Of a DNA stretch of 10,394 nt, positions 1 through 7,879 are shown piece by piece. Positions within the stretch are counted from its first letter, which is position 1, and every line of letters begins with the position of its first letter. The notes beneath the pieces were generated by a model. It saw only the letters and a program-made list of their open reading frames with translations. It did not search any database and was not told the origin of the DNA. The stretch is taken from contig JAQBNV010000525.1 in the NCBI GenBank assembly GCA_028288395.1, positions 1 through 10,394 of the forward strand, written 5' to 3'. The translations under genes and the position numbers were made by a program. The DNA comes from Adhaeribacter sp. Its GTDB lineage: Bacteria > Bacteroidota > Bacteroidia > Cytophagales > Hymenobacteraceae.

Positions 1-123
1 GATGTCCAGATTTTTGGCGAAGAACTAAATATTACCCAGCTGGCGCAAAATATTGGCACCATTCCGTACGAATTACTTACCAGCGTAAGCGCCCGGGTAA
101 AGAGGGTATTTTTTGCCGAGTAA
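1..123 (+). CDS. alr: Alanine racemase, C-terminal end only (5' part outside window)
   Basis: Frame 1 is open from the first base and ends in TAA at 121-123, giving 40 residues. The peptide contains GTIPYELLTSVSARVKRVFF, which matches the conserved C-terminus of PLP-dependent alanine racemases (TIPYEILTS..RVKRVY). The family interconverts L- and D-alanine in the cytoplasm to supply D-Ala for peptidoglycan. In Bacteroidota this domain is often the C-terminal half of a MurF-Alr fusion; the missing 5' part prevents telling a fusion from a stand-alone enzyme. It converges with the small minus-strand gene at 265-576. The 141 nt between them hold a GC-rich imperfect inverted repeat near 158-176, but no T-run that would make a convincing terminator. 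Confidence 0.85.
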   Translation, partial: DVQIFGEELNITQLAQNIGTIPYELLTSVSARVKRVFFAE

Positions 124-264
124 AGGCCGGATAAAATAAAATATAAGCAGCTATTTTAAGCCGGCGGGCCGGGCTATCAAATGCCGTTTCGTTCGTAATA
201 CCAAATGGTGGCTGGTAAGGGCCAGAGAAGCATTGTTCTTTTCCGGCCCCTGCCAAAAAACTTT

Positions 265-576
265 TTACAGCAATAAAATCAACAGCAATACCACAATAAT
301 TACTGCACCGGTTGAAAGGTAAATGCCACCGCCTTTCCGGGCTTCTTTTTTCAAGCCAGTTAATTCGGTGCGCAACTCTTTCCGCTCCGCTTTACTAAGT
401 TTTGATTTATCAAGGTCTTTAATTTCTTGTATCCGGTTTTCTATTTCCAGGAGTCTTTGTTGTTGTTGGGCTGTTGGTGCTTTTTCGGTGGGGGCGCCAT
501 TGGGATGGGCGCTAACCGCTAAAGAGGAAACCAGCATGATAAAAGTGAAGACCAGGGTGCGAAAAATGTTTTTCAT
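265..576 (-). CDS. Small secreted/membrane-anchored coiled-coil protein (hypothetical)
   Basis: This 103-residue protein has three visible parts. Residues 1-23 form a signal peptide (MKNIFRTLVF then a hydrophobic core ending VSA). Residues about 36-80 are a charged, helix-prone segment rich in Lys, Glu and Leu, probably a short coiled coil. Residues about 84-103 are a hydrophobic helix that runs to the very C-terminus (GIYLSTGAVIIVVLLLILLL). Short proteins of this layout are common in Cytophagales and have no assigned function; the charged segment can draw spurious matches to other coiled-coil proteins. The likely topology is a periplasmic coiled coil held by a C-terminal tail. No Shine-Dalgarno sequence precedes the ATG, as usual in this phylum. 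A perfect 16-bp palindrome lies 70 bp upstream. Confidence 0.8.
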   Translation of the reverse strand: MKNIFRTLVFTFIMLVSSLAVSAHPNGAPTEKAPTAQQQQRLLEIENRIQEIKDLDKSKLSKAERKELRTELTGLKKEARKGGGIYLSTGAVIIVVLLLILLL

Positions 577-1402
577 AATAAGGTTGGTTTGGTAATTGAA
601 TTTTTAAGAATAATTGCAGTTTGAGTAAACTGTAGATTCAGGAGGAAAGTTACGTAACTTTTAATCGGTTGTTCCTGCCCGATAAGATTAATTTTTGGGT
701 TTGATTCATTATCCGAAAGCAACTACTTGTTTTTAAATAAAATGAAATACTGCCCGATACGACTTAGTACAATTTTAAATTAAAAGGATTGATATTTTTC
801 CGGGGATTAACCGCCTTAATCCAATATTAATAAGGCTGATCATCTATAACCCGCTTTAGAGATAAGATTAATTGCCAGGCAGAAACTTAAAGGAAGGTTA
901 TGCTAATTAACTATGGATAAGAGAACTATCTGAGAACTTTTATATTAATAGCCTACCTGTTAAATAAATATAGACTTAAACCGCTGTTAAGGCTTTAGCC
1001 TAAGCTGGAATTATTTAACTTTTCCACCGGATTTATACTTTAAAATATTATAAAAATTAATGTTCATCTGGTTTACGGTCCTGCTTAAAGGAGAAGATTG
1101 GCAACTGCTCCGTCTGTTAATATTGTTGAAAGCAGGCAGGTGAAACCAGCTGAAATGGCAGGTTAGGTAACAATTTTCTTCAACCAGAGTAAATTTCTAT
1201 AGCACTTTCCAAAAGAGCTATTTCCAGGCTTTTAAGGCCTATAATCTGCCATCTATAAACCGGCCGGTGCGCGGATGCGATTCTTTTGATGTTATTTTAA
1301 AATGCTATTTTCGCCGGAAACTAATAATTTAGGGCCACAGGAGTAATATATCCCCTTCCCTATCTTTCTGTTTTATCTAATTACCTAAACGGATTTTCGC
1401 CC
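577..1402. other. Long AT-rich intergenic region, no gene recognised
   Basis: About 826 nt separate the divergent genes at 576 and 1403. Stops are frequent in all frames I read. The only start-to-stop stretch I noted is about 27 codons at 1060-1143 (plus), too short to support. Minor structures are a perfect palindrome at 646-661 (listed separately), a hairpin with a bulged A at 987-1003 (TTAAGGCT/AGCCTAA), and the 8-bp palindrome CCGGCCGG at 1260-1267. No tRNA cloverleaf was recognised. The promoters of both flanking genes should lie here, but I found no full match to the Bacteroidota -33/-7 consensus. The closest is TATCTTTC at 1361, without a good -33 element. Confidence 0.6.
646..661. promoter_or_regulatory. 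Perfect 16-bp palindrome, operator-like
   Basis: AAAGTTACGTAACTTT reads identically on both strands with no spacer. It lies 70 bp upstream of the start codon of the small minus-strand membrane protein, where a dimeric regulator could bind. It is the longest perfect palindrome I found in the gap. No regulator family can be named from the sequence, and chance in AT-rich DNA is not excluded. Confidence 0.35.
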
Positions 1403-1987
1403 ATGAGATGGATTCTTTATGTAACGCTACTTTTTATTTTTACTGGTTCCGGCTGCGGACTGCGGGAACGGGAGGCATCGGTGCAAGAAAGAGAAACAGC
1501 CCTGGGTCAAAGAGAGAAAGCATTGTTGGAAAAAGAAAATATTCTGCAGTTAAAAGAGGCAGAACTAGCCAACCGGGAGCAGCAACTGAAGAAAGCAACT
1601 CCACCCGATACCATTAACCAGCCCACGGTAGATGTAATAAATCCGGCCCTGGTTGGGAGATGGAACGCCCGAATGATGTGTACCGAAACAACCTGTACCG
1701 GTTCGGCGGTGGGTGATACTAAAACAGAAACCTGGGAAATATCTTACCAGGATGGGCAAGTGGTAGCCAAAGCCATGACCGGGGAAAACCTGGCCCGGAT
1801 ATACACCGGTACTTACCGGAATGATTTACTTCAGTTAACCGAGCGCGTAGAACTTTCTGCTGCCGCGCCTGCCACCCAAATGGTGGTGCGGCTTACCCTC
1901 GTAGATCCAACCACCCTGGAAGGGCAAAGGGAAATTATCCGTTCCGGCGACTGCAAAATTGTTTACGCTTTGCAGTTAAATAAATAA
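1403..1987 (+). CDS. Lipoprotein-like coiled-coil protein with unknown C-terminal domain
   Basis: This 194-residue protein starts with a hydrophobic export signal ending TGSGC; Cys18 is a candidate lipidation site, though the lipobox lacks the usual Leu at -3. Residues 21-62 form six regular heptads, each ending in Leu or Val (REREASV, QERETAL, GQREKAL, LEKENIL, QLKEAEL, ANREQQL), so a parallel coiled coil is strongly suggested. A Pro/Thr-rich linker at 65-80 leads to a C-terminal domain (about 83-194) beginning VGRWNARMMC, with alternating hydrophobic strands and Cys93, Cys98 and Cys184. This looks like a small beta-sheet or barrel domain in the cell envelope. I do not recognise the family. 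It ends 26 nt before the antiporter gene, so the two may be co-transcribed. Confidence 0.8.
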   Translation: MRWILYVTLLFIFTGSGCGLREREASVQERETALGQREKALLEKENILQLKEAELANREQQLKKATPPDTINQPTVDVINPALVGRWNARMMCTETTCTGSAVGDTKTETWEISYQDGQVVAKAMTGENLARIYTGTYRNDLLQLTERVELSAAAPATQMVVRLTLVDPTTLEGQREIIRSGDCKIVYALQLNK

Positions 1988-2013
1988 TTACGACCACCCC
2001 TTAATTTAAAGCA

Positions 2014-4176
2014 ATGATATTGTTGAGCGATTTAAACTTTGAGTTGCCCTTACGAAATCCGGTAATAATATTTTCGCTGGTACTTTTTATAATTTTATTC
2101 TCCCCGATTTTATTTAATAAAATAAAGGTGCCGCCCATTATCGGGTTAATAGTAGCCGGTATTATCATCGGACCTTACGGCTTAAATTTATTGCTGCGCG
2201 ACAGCAGCATTGTGTTGTTTGGAACGGTGGGGCTGTTGTATATTATGTTTACCGCCGGTTTGGAAATAGACCTGGAAGAGTTTAAGAAAAACCAGTTTAA
2301 AAGTCTGGTATTTGGTATCTATACTTTTCTGACGCCTATGGCCATTGGGATAGTAGCGGCTTATTATATACTGGACTTTAGTATTCCGGCGGCCATATTG
2401 CTGTCGAGCATGTTTGCCACGCATACTTTACTGGCTTATCCCATCACCAGCCGCTACGGCATCAACCGCATCCGGGCCGTTACCCTTACCATTGGCGGTA
2501 CTATTATTACTGATGTGCTGGCCCTGCTGGTTTTAGCGGCTATTGTGGGCATGTATAAAGGCGATATCAGCAGCGCTTTCTGGATCAGGTTGGGGGTTTC
2601 ATCAATAATATTTGCGGCCATTATTTTCTTTGTTTTTCCTCTGATAGCACGCTGGTTTTTCAAAAAGTTTGACGATAATATTTCGCAATATATTTTTGTT
2701 TTGGCCATTGTTTTCCTGGGTTCGTTCCTGGCCGAAGTCGCCGGACTAGAGGCTATTATCGGCGCCTTCCTGTCGGGTTTAGCCATCAACCGGTTTATTC
2801 CGCACACTTCGCCCCTCATGAACCGCATCGATTTTGTGGGAAATGCCTTATTTATTCCTTTCTTTTTGATTAGTGTGGGCATGCTGGTTGATTTTAGTGT
2901 ACTCTTTAACGGGTTTGGCGCCCTGAAAGTAGCCGCCGTGATGATTGTTATGGCGGTAACCGGTAAATTTCTGGCCGCCTGGTTTACCCAAAAAACTTTT
3001 AATTTATCGAACGACGAACGCCAGATGATATTTGGGCTGAGTAATGCCCGCGTGGGGGCTACCCTGGCCGTAGTTTTGGTGGGCTATAACGTTATATTGG
3101 GCGAAACACCGTCCGGCGAACCCATCCGGTTGTTGAGCGAAGATGTATTAAACGGTACCATTTTAATGATATTGGTTACTTGTACCCTCAGTTCGTTTAC
3201 TGTAGAAAAAGTATCGCGGAAAATAGCGTTAGAGGAAAGTACAAAACAGGATGAAGATCCGGACGAACCGGGCGAAAAAATACTCATCTCGCTGGCTTAT
3301 CCCGATACGGTGAATGATTTGGTGGATTTAGCGCTGTTAATTAAACCCCACAAAAGCAAAGCACCGATTTATGCCTTACATGTGCGGGATGAGCAGGATA
3401 CCTCGGAAAATAACCAGGCAACAGGTAAAAAGATGATGGAAAAGGCCATAAATCAGGCCGCTGCCACCGACAATACCGTGGTACCCCTTAACCGATTTGA
3501 TTTAAATATCAGCAATGGCATTATTTATACCGTAAAAGAGCACAGGATTACCGACTTGATAATTGGATTACACCACCTGACGCACGCCGGCGATGGATTT
3601 TTCGGACCCCTTACCGAAAGCATTCTGGAACGGACCCCCGAAACCATTTATATCTATAAAGCGGCCCAGCCCATTAATACTTTTAAACGTATTGTGGTGG
3701 CCGTGCCACCACAGGCAGAGTACGAGCATGGTTTTGGGCATTGGTTTCGTCGCATTCAAACCATTGCCCGCGGTACCGGCCTGCCGCTGTTTATGTACGC
3801 GCCGGCTACTACTTTAAAAAAACTGCAGCAGTTAAACGAAGGCGATAAATCGCCGCTTTCCATTGTGTATGAGCCTTTCGAAAATTGGGAAGAGTTTCTG
3901 ATATTTAGCCGCGAAGTAAAACCCGATGATTTATTCATTATTATTTCTTCGCGCCGGGGTCATCTTTCTTATCATACCGAAGCCGAAAAATTACCCTACT
4001 ACCTGACTAAATATTTTTTACAGAACAGTTATATTATTTTATTCCCGGAGCAGCCGGACGGACTGGCCGATGCAAATCTGAAACAGCTGGAAGAAAATGC
4101 CGAACTGATAGATAAAGCCGGCCAGTATGTGCGGAATATTCTTAACCCGGGCCAGCCCCGGACGGGGAATACGTAA
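2014..4176 (+). CDS. CPA2/Kef-type cation:proton antiporter with universal-stress-protein-like C-terminal region
   Basis: The 720-residue protein has an N-terminal membrane part (about 15-400) with some twelve hydrophobic segments, followed by a soluble part. Family marks in the membrane part are TAGLEIDLEEFKKN (80-93), the conserved Asp in TIITDVLALLVLA (around 167), and EVAGLEAIIGAFLSGLAINR (241-260), which are characteristic of the monovalent cation:proton antiporter 2 family. Members exchange Na+ or K+ for H+ at the inner membrane in pH and ion homeostasis. The soluble part (about 420-720) shows two USP-like units: KILISLAYP, with DLIIGLHH and a GDGFFGPLTESILE loop recalling the nucleotide-binding motif, and then KRIVVAVPP near 558. 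No RCK/TrkA-N domain is seen, so ligand control probably works through the USP-like region. Ion specificity cannot be read from sequence. Confidence 0.9.
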   Translation: MILLSDLNFELPLRNPVIIFSLVLFIILFSPILFNKIKVPPIIGLIVAGIIIGPYGLNLLLRDSSIVLFGTVGLLYIMFTAGLEIDLEEFKKNQFKSLVFGIYTFLTPMAIGIVAAYYILDFSIPAAILLSSMFATHTLLAYPITSRYGINRIRAVTLTIGGTIITDVLALLVLAAIVGMYKGDISSAFWIRLGVSSIIFAAIIFFVFPLIARWFFKKFDDNISQYIFVLAIVFLGSFLAEVAGLEAIIGAFLSGLAINRFIPHTSPLMNRIDFVGNALFIPFFLISVGMLVDFSVLFNGFGALKVAAVMIVMAVTGKFLAAWFTQKTFNLSNDERQMIFGLSNARVGATLAVVLVGYNVILGETPSGEPIRLLSEDVLNGTILMILVTCTLSSFTVEKVSRKIALEESTKQDEDPDEPGEKILISLAYPDTVNDLVDLALLIKPHKSKAPIYALHVRDEQDTSENNQATGKKMMEKAINQAAATDNTVVPLNRFDLNISNGIIYTVKEHRITDLIIGLHHLTHAGDGFFGPLTESILERTPETIYIYKAAQPINTFKRIVVAVPPQAEYEHGFGHWFRRIQTIARGTGLPLFMYAPATTLKKLQQLNEGDKSPLSIVYEPFENWEEFLIFSREVKPDDLFIIISSRRGHLSYHTEAEKLPYYLTKYFLQNSYIILFPEQPDGLADANLKQLEENAELIDKAGQYVRNILNPGQPRTGNT

Positions 4177-4273
4177 AATATTTAGTAAGAAAAGCCTTTT
4201 GATAGTCGCTTCCGGAACTGAAAATGCCGGTAAAAGCCCTTTCGGGGATTAAACCTAAAATTTAAGAACATAT

Positions 4274-4305
4274 TTTGGAATCAAACGGAACACCTTGTAA
4301 CTTGC
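4274..4305 (+). promoter_or_regulatory. Candidate promoter for feoAB
   Basis: TTTG at 4274-4277 is followed after 20 nt by TAACTTGC at 4298-4305. This resembles the Bacteroidota -33/-7 arrangement (TTTG, then TAnnTTTG), with a full -33 and four of six fixed -7 positions. Transcription would start near 4312, leaving a leader of about 25 nt before the feoA ATG at 4337. I did not find a clear Fur-type inverted repeat, so iron control is expected for feo genes but is not shown here. Confidence 0.35.
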
Positions 4306-4336
4306 AGTTGTTTATAAAAAGTCTAAATAAGCAAAG

Positions 4337-4567
4337 ATGCAGAAAAAGCAACGCAGTGTCCGGGATCTGAAAATTGGTGAGAAAGGTACTATCTGTTGTC
4401 TGCAGGATCAGGAGATGTCGTTGAAGTTGTTGGAAATGGGTTGTATACCCGGGGTAGAAGTGAAGTTGAACAGCAAGGCTCCGCTGGGCGATCCCGTAAC
4501 CATAATTGTAAACGATTACACCCTTTCTTTGCGTTTAGACGAAGCAGCAACCATCATGCTCAAATAG
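4337..4567 (+). CDS. feoA: FeoA, ferrous iron transport accessory protein
   Basis: The 76-residue protein has the size and fold signature of FeoA, a cytoplasmic SH3-like domain. It opens with a short lead into LKIGEKGTICCL, then the hallmark helix LKLLEMGCIPGVEV and a final strand pair GDPVTIIVNDYTLSLRLDEAATI. FeoA is thought to assist or regulate the FeoB iron pore, and its position 6 nt before feoB supports the call. The preceding 160 nt hold a candidate promoter and two weak hairpins. The start at 4337 gives the usual FeoA length; no Shine-Dalgarno sequence is visible. Confidence 0.93.
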   Translation: MQKKQRSVRDLKIGEKGTICCLQDQEMSLKLLEMGCIPGVEVKLNSKAPLGDPVTIIVNDYTLSLRLDEAATIMLK

Positions 4568-4573
4568 TAGTCT

Positions 4574-6727
4574 ATGGCAGAAGTGATAGGACCGGTAGCA
4601 TCCGCGGCAGTAAAAACTCCTGTCAAAAATGCGATCACCAAAATAGCCCTCATCGGGAACCCTAATTCAGGTAAATCCTCTTTATTTAACCAACTTACCG
4701 GCCTTAACCAAAAGGTAGGCAATTTTCCGGGCGTTACCGTCGATAAAAAAACCGGCTTCAGCCAGCTTGCACCCCAGCAGAAAGTTCAGATAATAGATTT
4801 GCCGGGCACCTATAGCCTCTATCCTAAATCGCTCGACGAAAAGGTAATTATTGATTTGCTGTATAATAAAAAGTCGGCGCTTTACCCCGATATCTTAATT
4901 ATTACGGTAGATGCCTCTAACCTGAAACGCAACCTGCTGCTGTACTCGCAGCTCGCCGATTTAGGTATTCCGGCGGTGCTGGGCCTGAACATGACCGATG
5001 TGGCCGAAACGCACGGCATAAAAATTAACGTAGCGCAACTGCAGCAGGATTTGGGCGTACCGGTGGTGCCCCTGAATGCCCGCAATGGCGTAGGAATTAC
5101 GGCCCTGAAAATTCTGGTATCGCAGCAACTGGAAAAACCAACCAAGACCTTCTACGAAATACCCGAAGAACTCATGGTGCTGGTGCGTCAGATCCGGTAT
5201 TATTTTGAACTCAAAAACGATTACCTGGCCCTGCAGTACGCGCACCAGTTCAAAAAGCTGTCGTTTCTGAGCGATGCCGATAAAAGTTATATCGAAGACC
5301 TGCGCAATACGCATGGGTTTAATTCCCACGCGCTGCAGGCTGCCGAAACCATTGCGCGCTACACCATTATCAGCGAGTTGCTCCTGGATTCGGTAAAAGT
5401 AACCCGCGCCGAATCGAACGAAAAATTCAGTAATAAACTCGACCAGGTATTAACCCATAAGGTCTGGGGCTACCTCATCTTTTTTGGCGTGCTTTTCCTG
5501 ATGTTTCAGGCGATTTTTGCCTGGGCCACTTACCCCATGGATTTGATTGATACCGGTATAGCCACCATCAATGCTTTTATTCAGAGCAAGTTTGACGGGC
5601 CGCTGGTAAACCTGCTTACCGAAGGCGTAATTGCTGGCTTGGGCGGCGTATTAATATTTATTCCGCAGATTGCACTGCTCTTTGCCTTTATCGCCATTCT
5701 GGAAGAAACCGGTTATATGGCCCGCGTTACGTTTATGATGGATAAGATCATGCGTAAGTTTGGCCTGAACGGCAAAAGCATTGTGCCGCTTATTTCGGGG
5801 GTAGCATGTGCGGTGCCCGCTGTAATGGCGGCTCGTAATATTGATAACTGGAAAGACCGGATGATTACCATCTTTGTAACGCCACTCATGAGTTGCTCGG
5901 CCCGGATTCCGGTTTATACCATTCTGATAGCGCTGGTGGTGCCCGAAAAATATTATTTAGGCTTCCTGAATTTGCAGGGTGTTGTGCTCATGGGGCTGTA
6001 TTTACTTGGTTTTCTGGCGGCCATCTTCTCGGCGCTGGCCATGAAGTTGATTCTGAAGGCCAAAGAGCGCAGCTACTTTATTATGGAGTTTCCGGTGTAC
6101 AAAATGCCCCGCTGGAAAAACGTAGGCCTTACTATTATCGAAAAAGTAAAAACTTTTGTGTTCGAAGCCGGTAAAGTAATTGTGGCTATCTCGGTAATTT
6201 TGTGGGTAATGGCTTCTTATGGTCCGGGCGATGTTCTCGAAACCGTTGAAAGAGAAGTTAAAAAGGAAGCTCTGGCCAAAAACTTATCCGCCGACGAAAC
6301 GAACAACTTGATTTCTGCTCATAAACTGGAGGCATCTTACGCCGGCGTGTTCGGTCATGCCATCGATCCGGCCATTCGGCCATTGGGCTTTGACTGGAAA
6401 ATCGGGATTGCCTTGCTTACCTCTTTTGCCGCCCGCGAAGTTTTTGTTGGTACCATTTCTACTATTTACAGCGTTGGCGACGAGGAGAATATCAGCACCC
6501 TTAAAGAAAAATTATTAGCCGAAAAAGACGAAGCCGGTAACCCGTTCTTTACCCCGGCCCGTGCTTTCTCCTTACTTATATTTTACGTATTTGCCATGCA
6601 GTGTATGAGTACGCTGGCCGTTGTTTACCGCGAAACCAAGTCCTGGCAATGGCCCATGATGCAGCTGATTTACATGAGTGGCCTGGCTTATGTTTCTTCC
6701 TATATTGTTTACCAACTCTTTAAGTAA
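4574..6727 (+). CDS. feoB: FeoB, ferrous iron uptake transporter with N-terminal G domain
   Basis: This 717-residue inner-membrane protein imports Fe(II). The N-terminal G domain is complete: G1 GNPNSGKS (28-35), G2 FPGVT (51-55), G3 DLPG (75-78), G4 NMTD (about 139-142) and a G5-like NAR near 168. A helical spacer (about 190-285) follows, then the membrane part from about 295, with both Gate regions recognisable: SGVACAVPAVMAARNI near 408-422, with its Cys, and TPLMSCSARIPVY near 435-447, with the second Cys. The C-terminus ends MSGLAYVSSYIVYQLFK. Length is normal and no lesion is visible. It is co-transcribed with feoA across a 6-nt gap. No feoC follows. A decayed copy of its last ~63 codons lies 1.7 kb downstream at 8409-8606. 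Confidence 0.96.
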   Translation: MAEVIGPVASAAVKTPVKNAITKIALIGNPNSGKSSLFNQLTGLNQKVGNFPGVTVDKKTGFSQLAPQQKVQIIDLPGTYSLYPKSLDEKVIIDLLYNKKSALYPDILIITVDASNLKRNLLLYSQLADLGIPAVLGLNMTDVAETHGIKINVAQLQQDLGVPVVPLNARNGVGITALKILVSQQLEKPTKTFYEIPEELMVLVRQIRYYFELKNDYLALQYAHQFKKLSFLSDADKSYIEDLRNTHGFNSHALQAAETIARYTIISELLLDSVKVTRAESNEKFSNKLDQVLTHKVWGYLIFFGVLFLMFQAIFAWATYPMDLIDTGIATINAFIQSKFDGPLVNLLTEGVIAGLGGVLIFIPQIALLFAFIAILEETGYMARVTFMMDKIMRKFGLNGKSIVPLISGVACAVPAVMAARNIDNWKDRMITIFVTPLMSCSARIPVYTILIALVVPEKYYLGFLNLQGVVLMGLYLLGFLAAIFSALAMKLILKAKERSYFIMEFPVYKMPRWKNVGLTIIEKVKTFVFEAGKVIVAISVILWVMASYGPGDVLETVEREVKKEALAKNLSADETNNLISAHKLEASYAGVFGHAIDPAIRPLGFDWKIGIALLTSFAAREVFVGTISTIYSVGDEENISTLKEKLLAEKDEAGNPFFTPARAFSLLIFYVFAMQCMSTLAVVYRETKSWQWPMMQLIYMSGLAYVSSYIVYQLFK

Positions 6728-6793
6728 AATATTAACTTCACTGGTTGCCAATCTTTGTGAGATTTTGATTAACCCTTTGCTGGTGTTCTGGCG

Positions 6794-6835
6794 CGGGCGT
6801 CCCACCCGTGTCTTTTAGCTTCCGGCCTCTGGCCG
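6794..6835. repeat. REP-like double hairpin between feoB and the deacetylase gene
   Basis: Two GC-rich inverted repeats sit close together in otherwise AT-rich spacer. CGGGCG-TCC-CACCCG at 6794-6808 has one C/A mismatch in its stem. CGGCC-TCT-GGCCG at 6823-6835 is perfect. The composition and paired-hairpin shape resemble dispersed intergenic REP-like units, and the structure could also act as a feoB 3' transcript stabiliser or weak terminator, though no T-run follows. Only one copy is visible here, so the repeat call is inference. Confidence 0.4.
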
Positions 6836-6859
6836 CTTTCCAGAAAAGGTATATTTTTG
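6828..6859 (+). promoter_or_regulatory. Promoter for the polysaccharide deacetylase gene
   Basis: TATTTTTG at 6852-6859 matches the Bacteroidota -7 element TAnnTTTG at every fixed base. TCTG at 6828-6831, 20 nt upstream, is a three-of-four match to the -33 TTTG. Transcription would begin around 6866, about 40 nt before the ATG at 6905. This placement argues against translation starting at the TTG at 6857, which lies inside the -7 element. The -33 element overlaps the second hairpin of the REP-like structure. Confidence 0.5.
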
Positions 6860-6904
6860 CTAAGTTCGTGCTTGCGGGAATCCGTAATTATAAAAAGAAC
6901 AGAA

Positions 6905-7693
6905 ATGCTCCTCAAAAGAACCGTCACTTTTTTACTGTGCTTGTATAGTTTATCGCTTAGTGCCCAAACATGGAATAAAAAGCAAGCAGCGGTAGTTCTT
7001 ACCTATGACGATGCCTTGAATGTTCATTTGGACAATGCCGTTCCGGCTTTAGACGCCCTGGGCTTAAAAGGAACCTTCTTTTTAACGGCTTCATCGGCCG
7101 CCTTCACCAAACGCTTAAACGAATGGAAAAAGGTAGCAGCGCATAAGCACGAATTAGCCAACCACACCCTTTTTCACCCCTGCGACGGCGACAAACCCGG
7201 GCGCAGCTTTGTCACTGCCGATTATAACCTGGCTAAGTATTCCCTGCGCCGTTTAACCGATGAAGTAAAGATGACCAATGCGGTACTGCAAGCCCTGGAC
7301 GGAAAGCAGGAACGTACTTTTGCGTATCCGTGCGGCGATACGCAAATTGGCGGTACTTCTTTTATTCAAGCCATAAAAGGAGATTTTGTAGCGGCCCGCG
7401 GCGTACTAGGCCAACTGGTACCAAAAGAAACCACTGATTTGTACAATGTTCCCTGTTACGTTATCAACGGCGAATCCGGCGACGAATTAATAGACATGGT
7501 AAAAAAAGCCATGCAAGCCAATAGTCTGATTGTATTTCTTTTTCACGGCGTAGGCGGCGAACATTCCTTAAACGTATCGCTGGAGGCCCACAACCAACTG
7601 CTGCGTTTTCTGAAAGACAATAAGAAGAATATCTGGAATCCGACTTTTATGGAAGCGGCAAAGTATATGAAAGGGAGAGGATCGGGTAATTAA
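6905..7693 (+). CDS. Secreted polysaccharide deacetylase (NodB/CE4 fold)
   Basis: From the ATG at 6905 the product is 262 residues with a clean signal peptide (LLKRTVTFLLCLYSLSLSAQ, cleavage after about Ala20). An in-frame TTG at 6857 would add 16 residues that spoil the signal, so I prefer 6905. NodB motifs follow in order: LTYDD (32-36, motif 1 Asp pair), ELANHTLFH (83-91, metal-binding His87 and His91), FAYPCGD (139-145, motif 3) and FLFHGVGG (211-218, motif 5 His). The family removes acetyl groups from N- or O-acetylated polysaccharides such as chitooligomers, peptidoglycan or xylan; substrate is not readable from sequence. The product should be periplasmic or exported. It is transcribed alone, with its own promoter. 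Confidence 0.88.
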   Translation: MLLKRTVTFLLCLYSLSLSAQTWNKKQAAVVLTYDDALNVHLDNAVPALDALGLKGTFFLTASSAAFTKRLNEWKKVAAHKHELANHTLFHPCDGDKPGRSFVTADYNLAKYSLRRLTDEVKMTNAVLQALDGKQERTFAYPCGDTQIGGTSFIQAIKGDFVAARGVLGQLVPKETTDLYNVPCYVINGESGDELIDMVKKAMQANSLIVFLFHGVGGEHSLNVSLEAHNQLLRFLKDNKKNIWNPTFMEAAKYMKGRGSGN

Positions 7694-7879
7694 ATTGATA
7701 TATTACTTTGGCTTCAAGGCGACCTTTTCGTATATATCTTACTTGGTTAGAAATACCATTTCTCATTTTTTCCAAAGATGATTTCAGGTAATCAATTCAA
7801 CTTTTCTGCCCTGAACCAATTTTAAGCAATTCTTCAGATTGAATGATTTGGTGCCAAAGGCCTTTTATAGCTTGCTATT
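7694..7879. other. AT-rich spacer, possible gene debris
   Basis: This 186-nt spacer separates the deacetylase from the toxin frame. I see no intact gene. On the minus strand one frame runs through most of it with only two stops, which could be decayed coding sequence, but I recognise no family in it. The composition already matches the accessory block to the right. Confidence 0.4.

Noticed and set aside
323..595. Plus-strand open frame opposite the small coiled-coil protein
   Set aside because: It is the complement of a gene with a signal peptide, coiled coil and tail anchor; the plus product has no such organisation.
1060..1143. 27-codon hydrophobic open frame in the long gap
   Set aside because: Too short, with no supporting promoter, conserved motif or neighbour link.
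4189..4250. AAAAGCCTTTT and CCC-TTTC-GGG hairpins after the antiporter gene
   Set aside because: Both stems are very short and neither is followed by a T-run.
6750..6766. AATCT-TTGTG-AGATT hairpin followed by TT after feoB
   Set aside because: A 5-bp AT-rich stem with only a short T tract is too weak to call a terminator.
6857..6904. TTG start giving a 16-residue longer deacetylase
   Set aside because: The TTG lies inside a perfect -7 promoter element and the added residues precede an otherwise clean signal peptide.
7694..7879. Minus-strand frame with two stops as a named transposase relic
   Set aside because: I could not match any residues to a transposase family, so only possible debris is noted.
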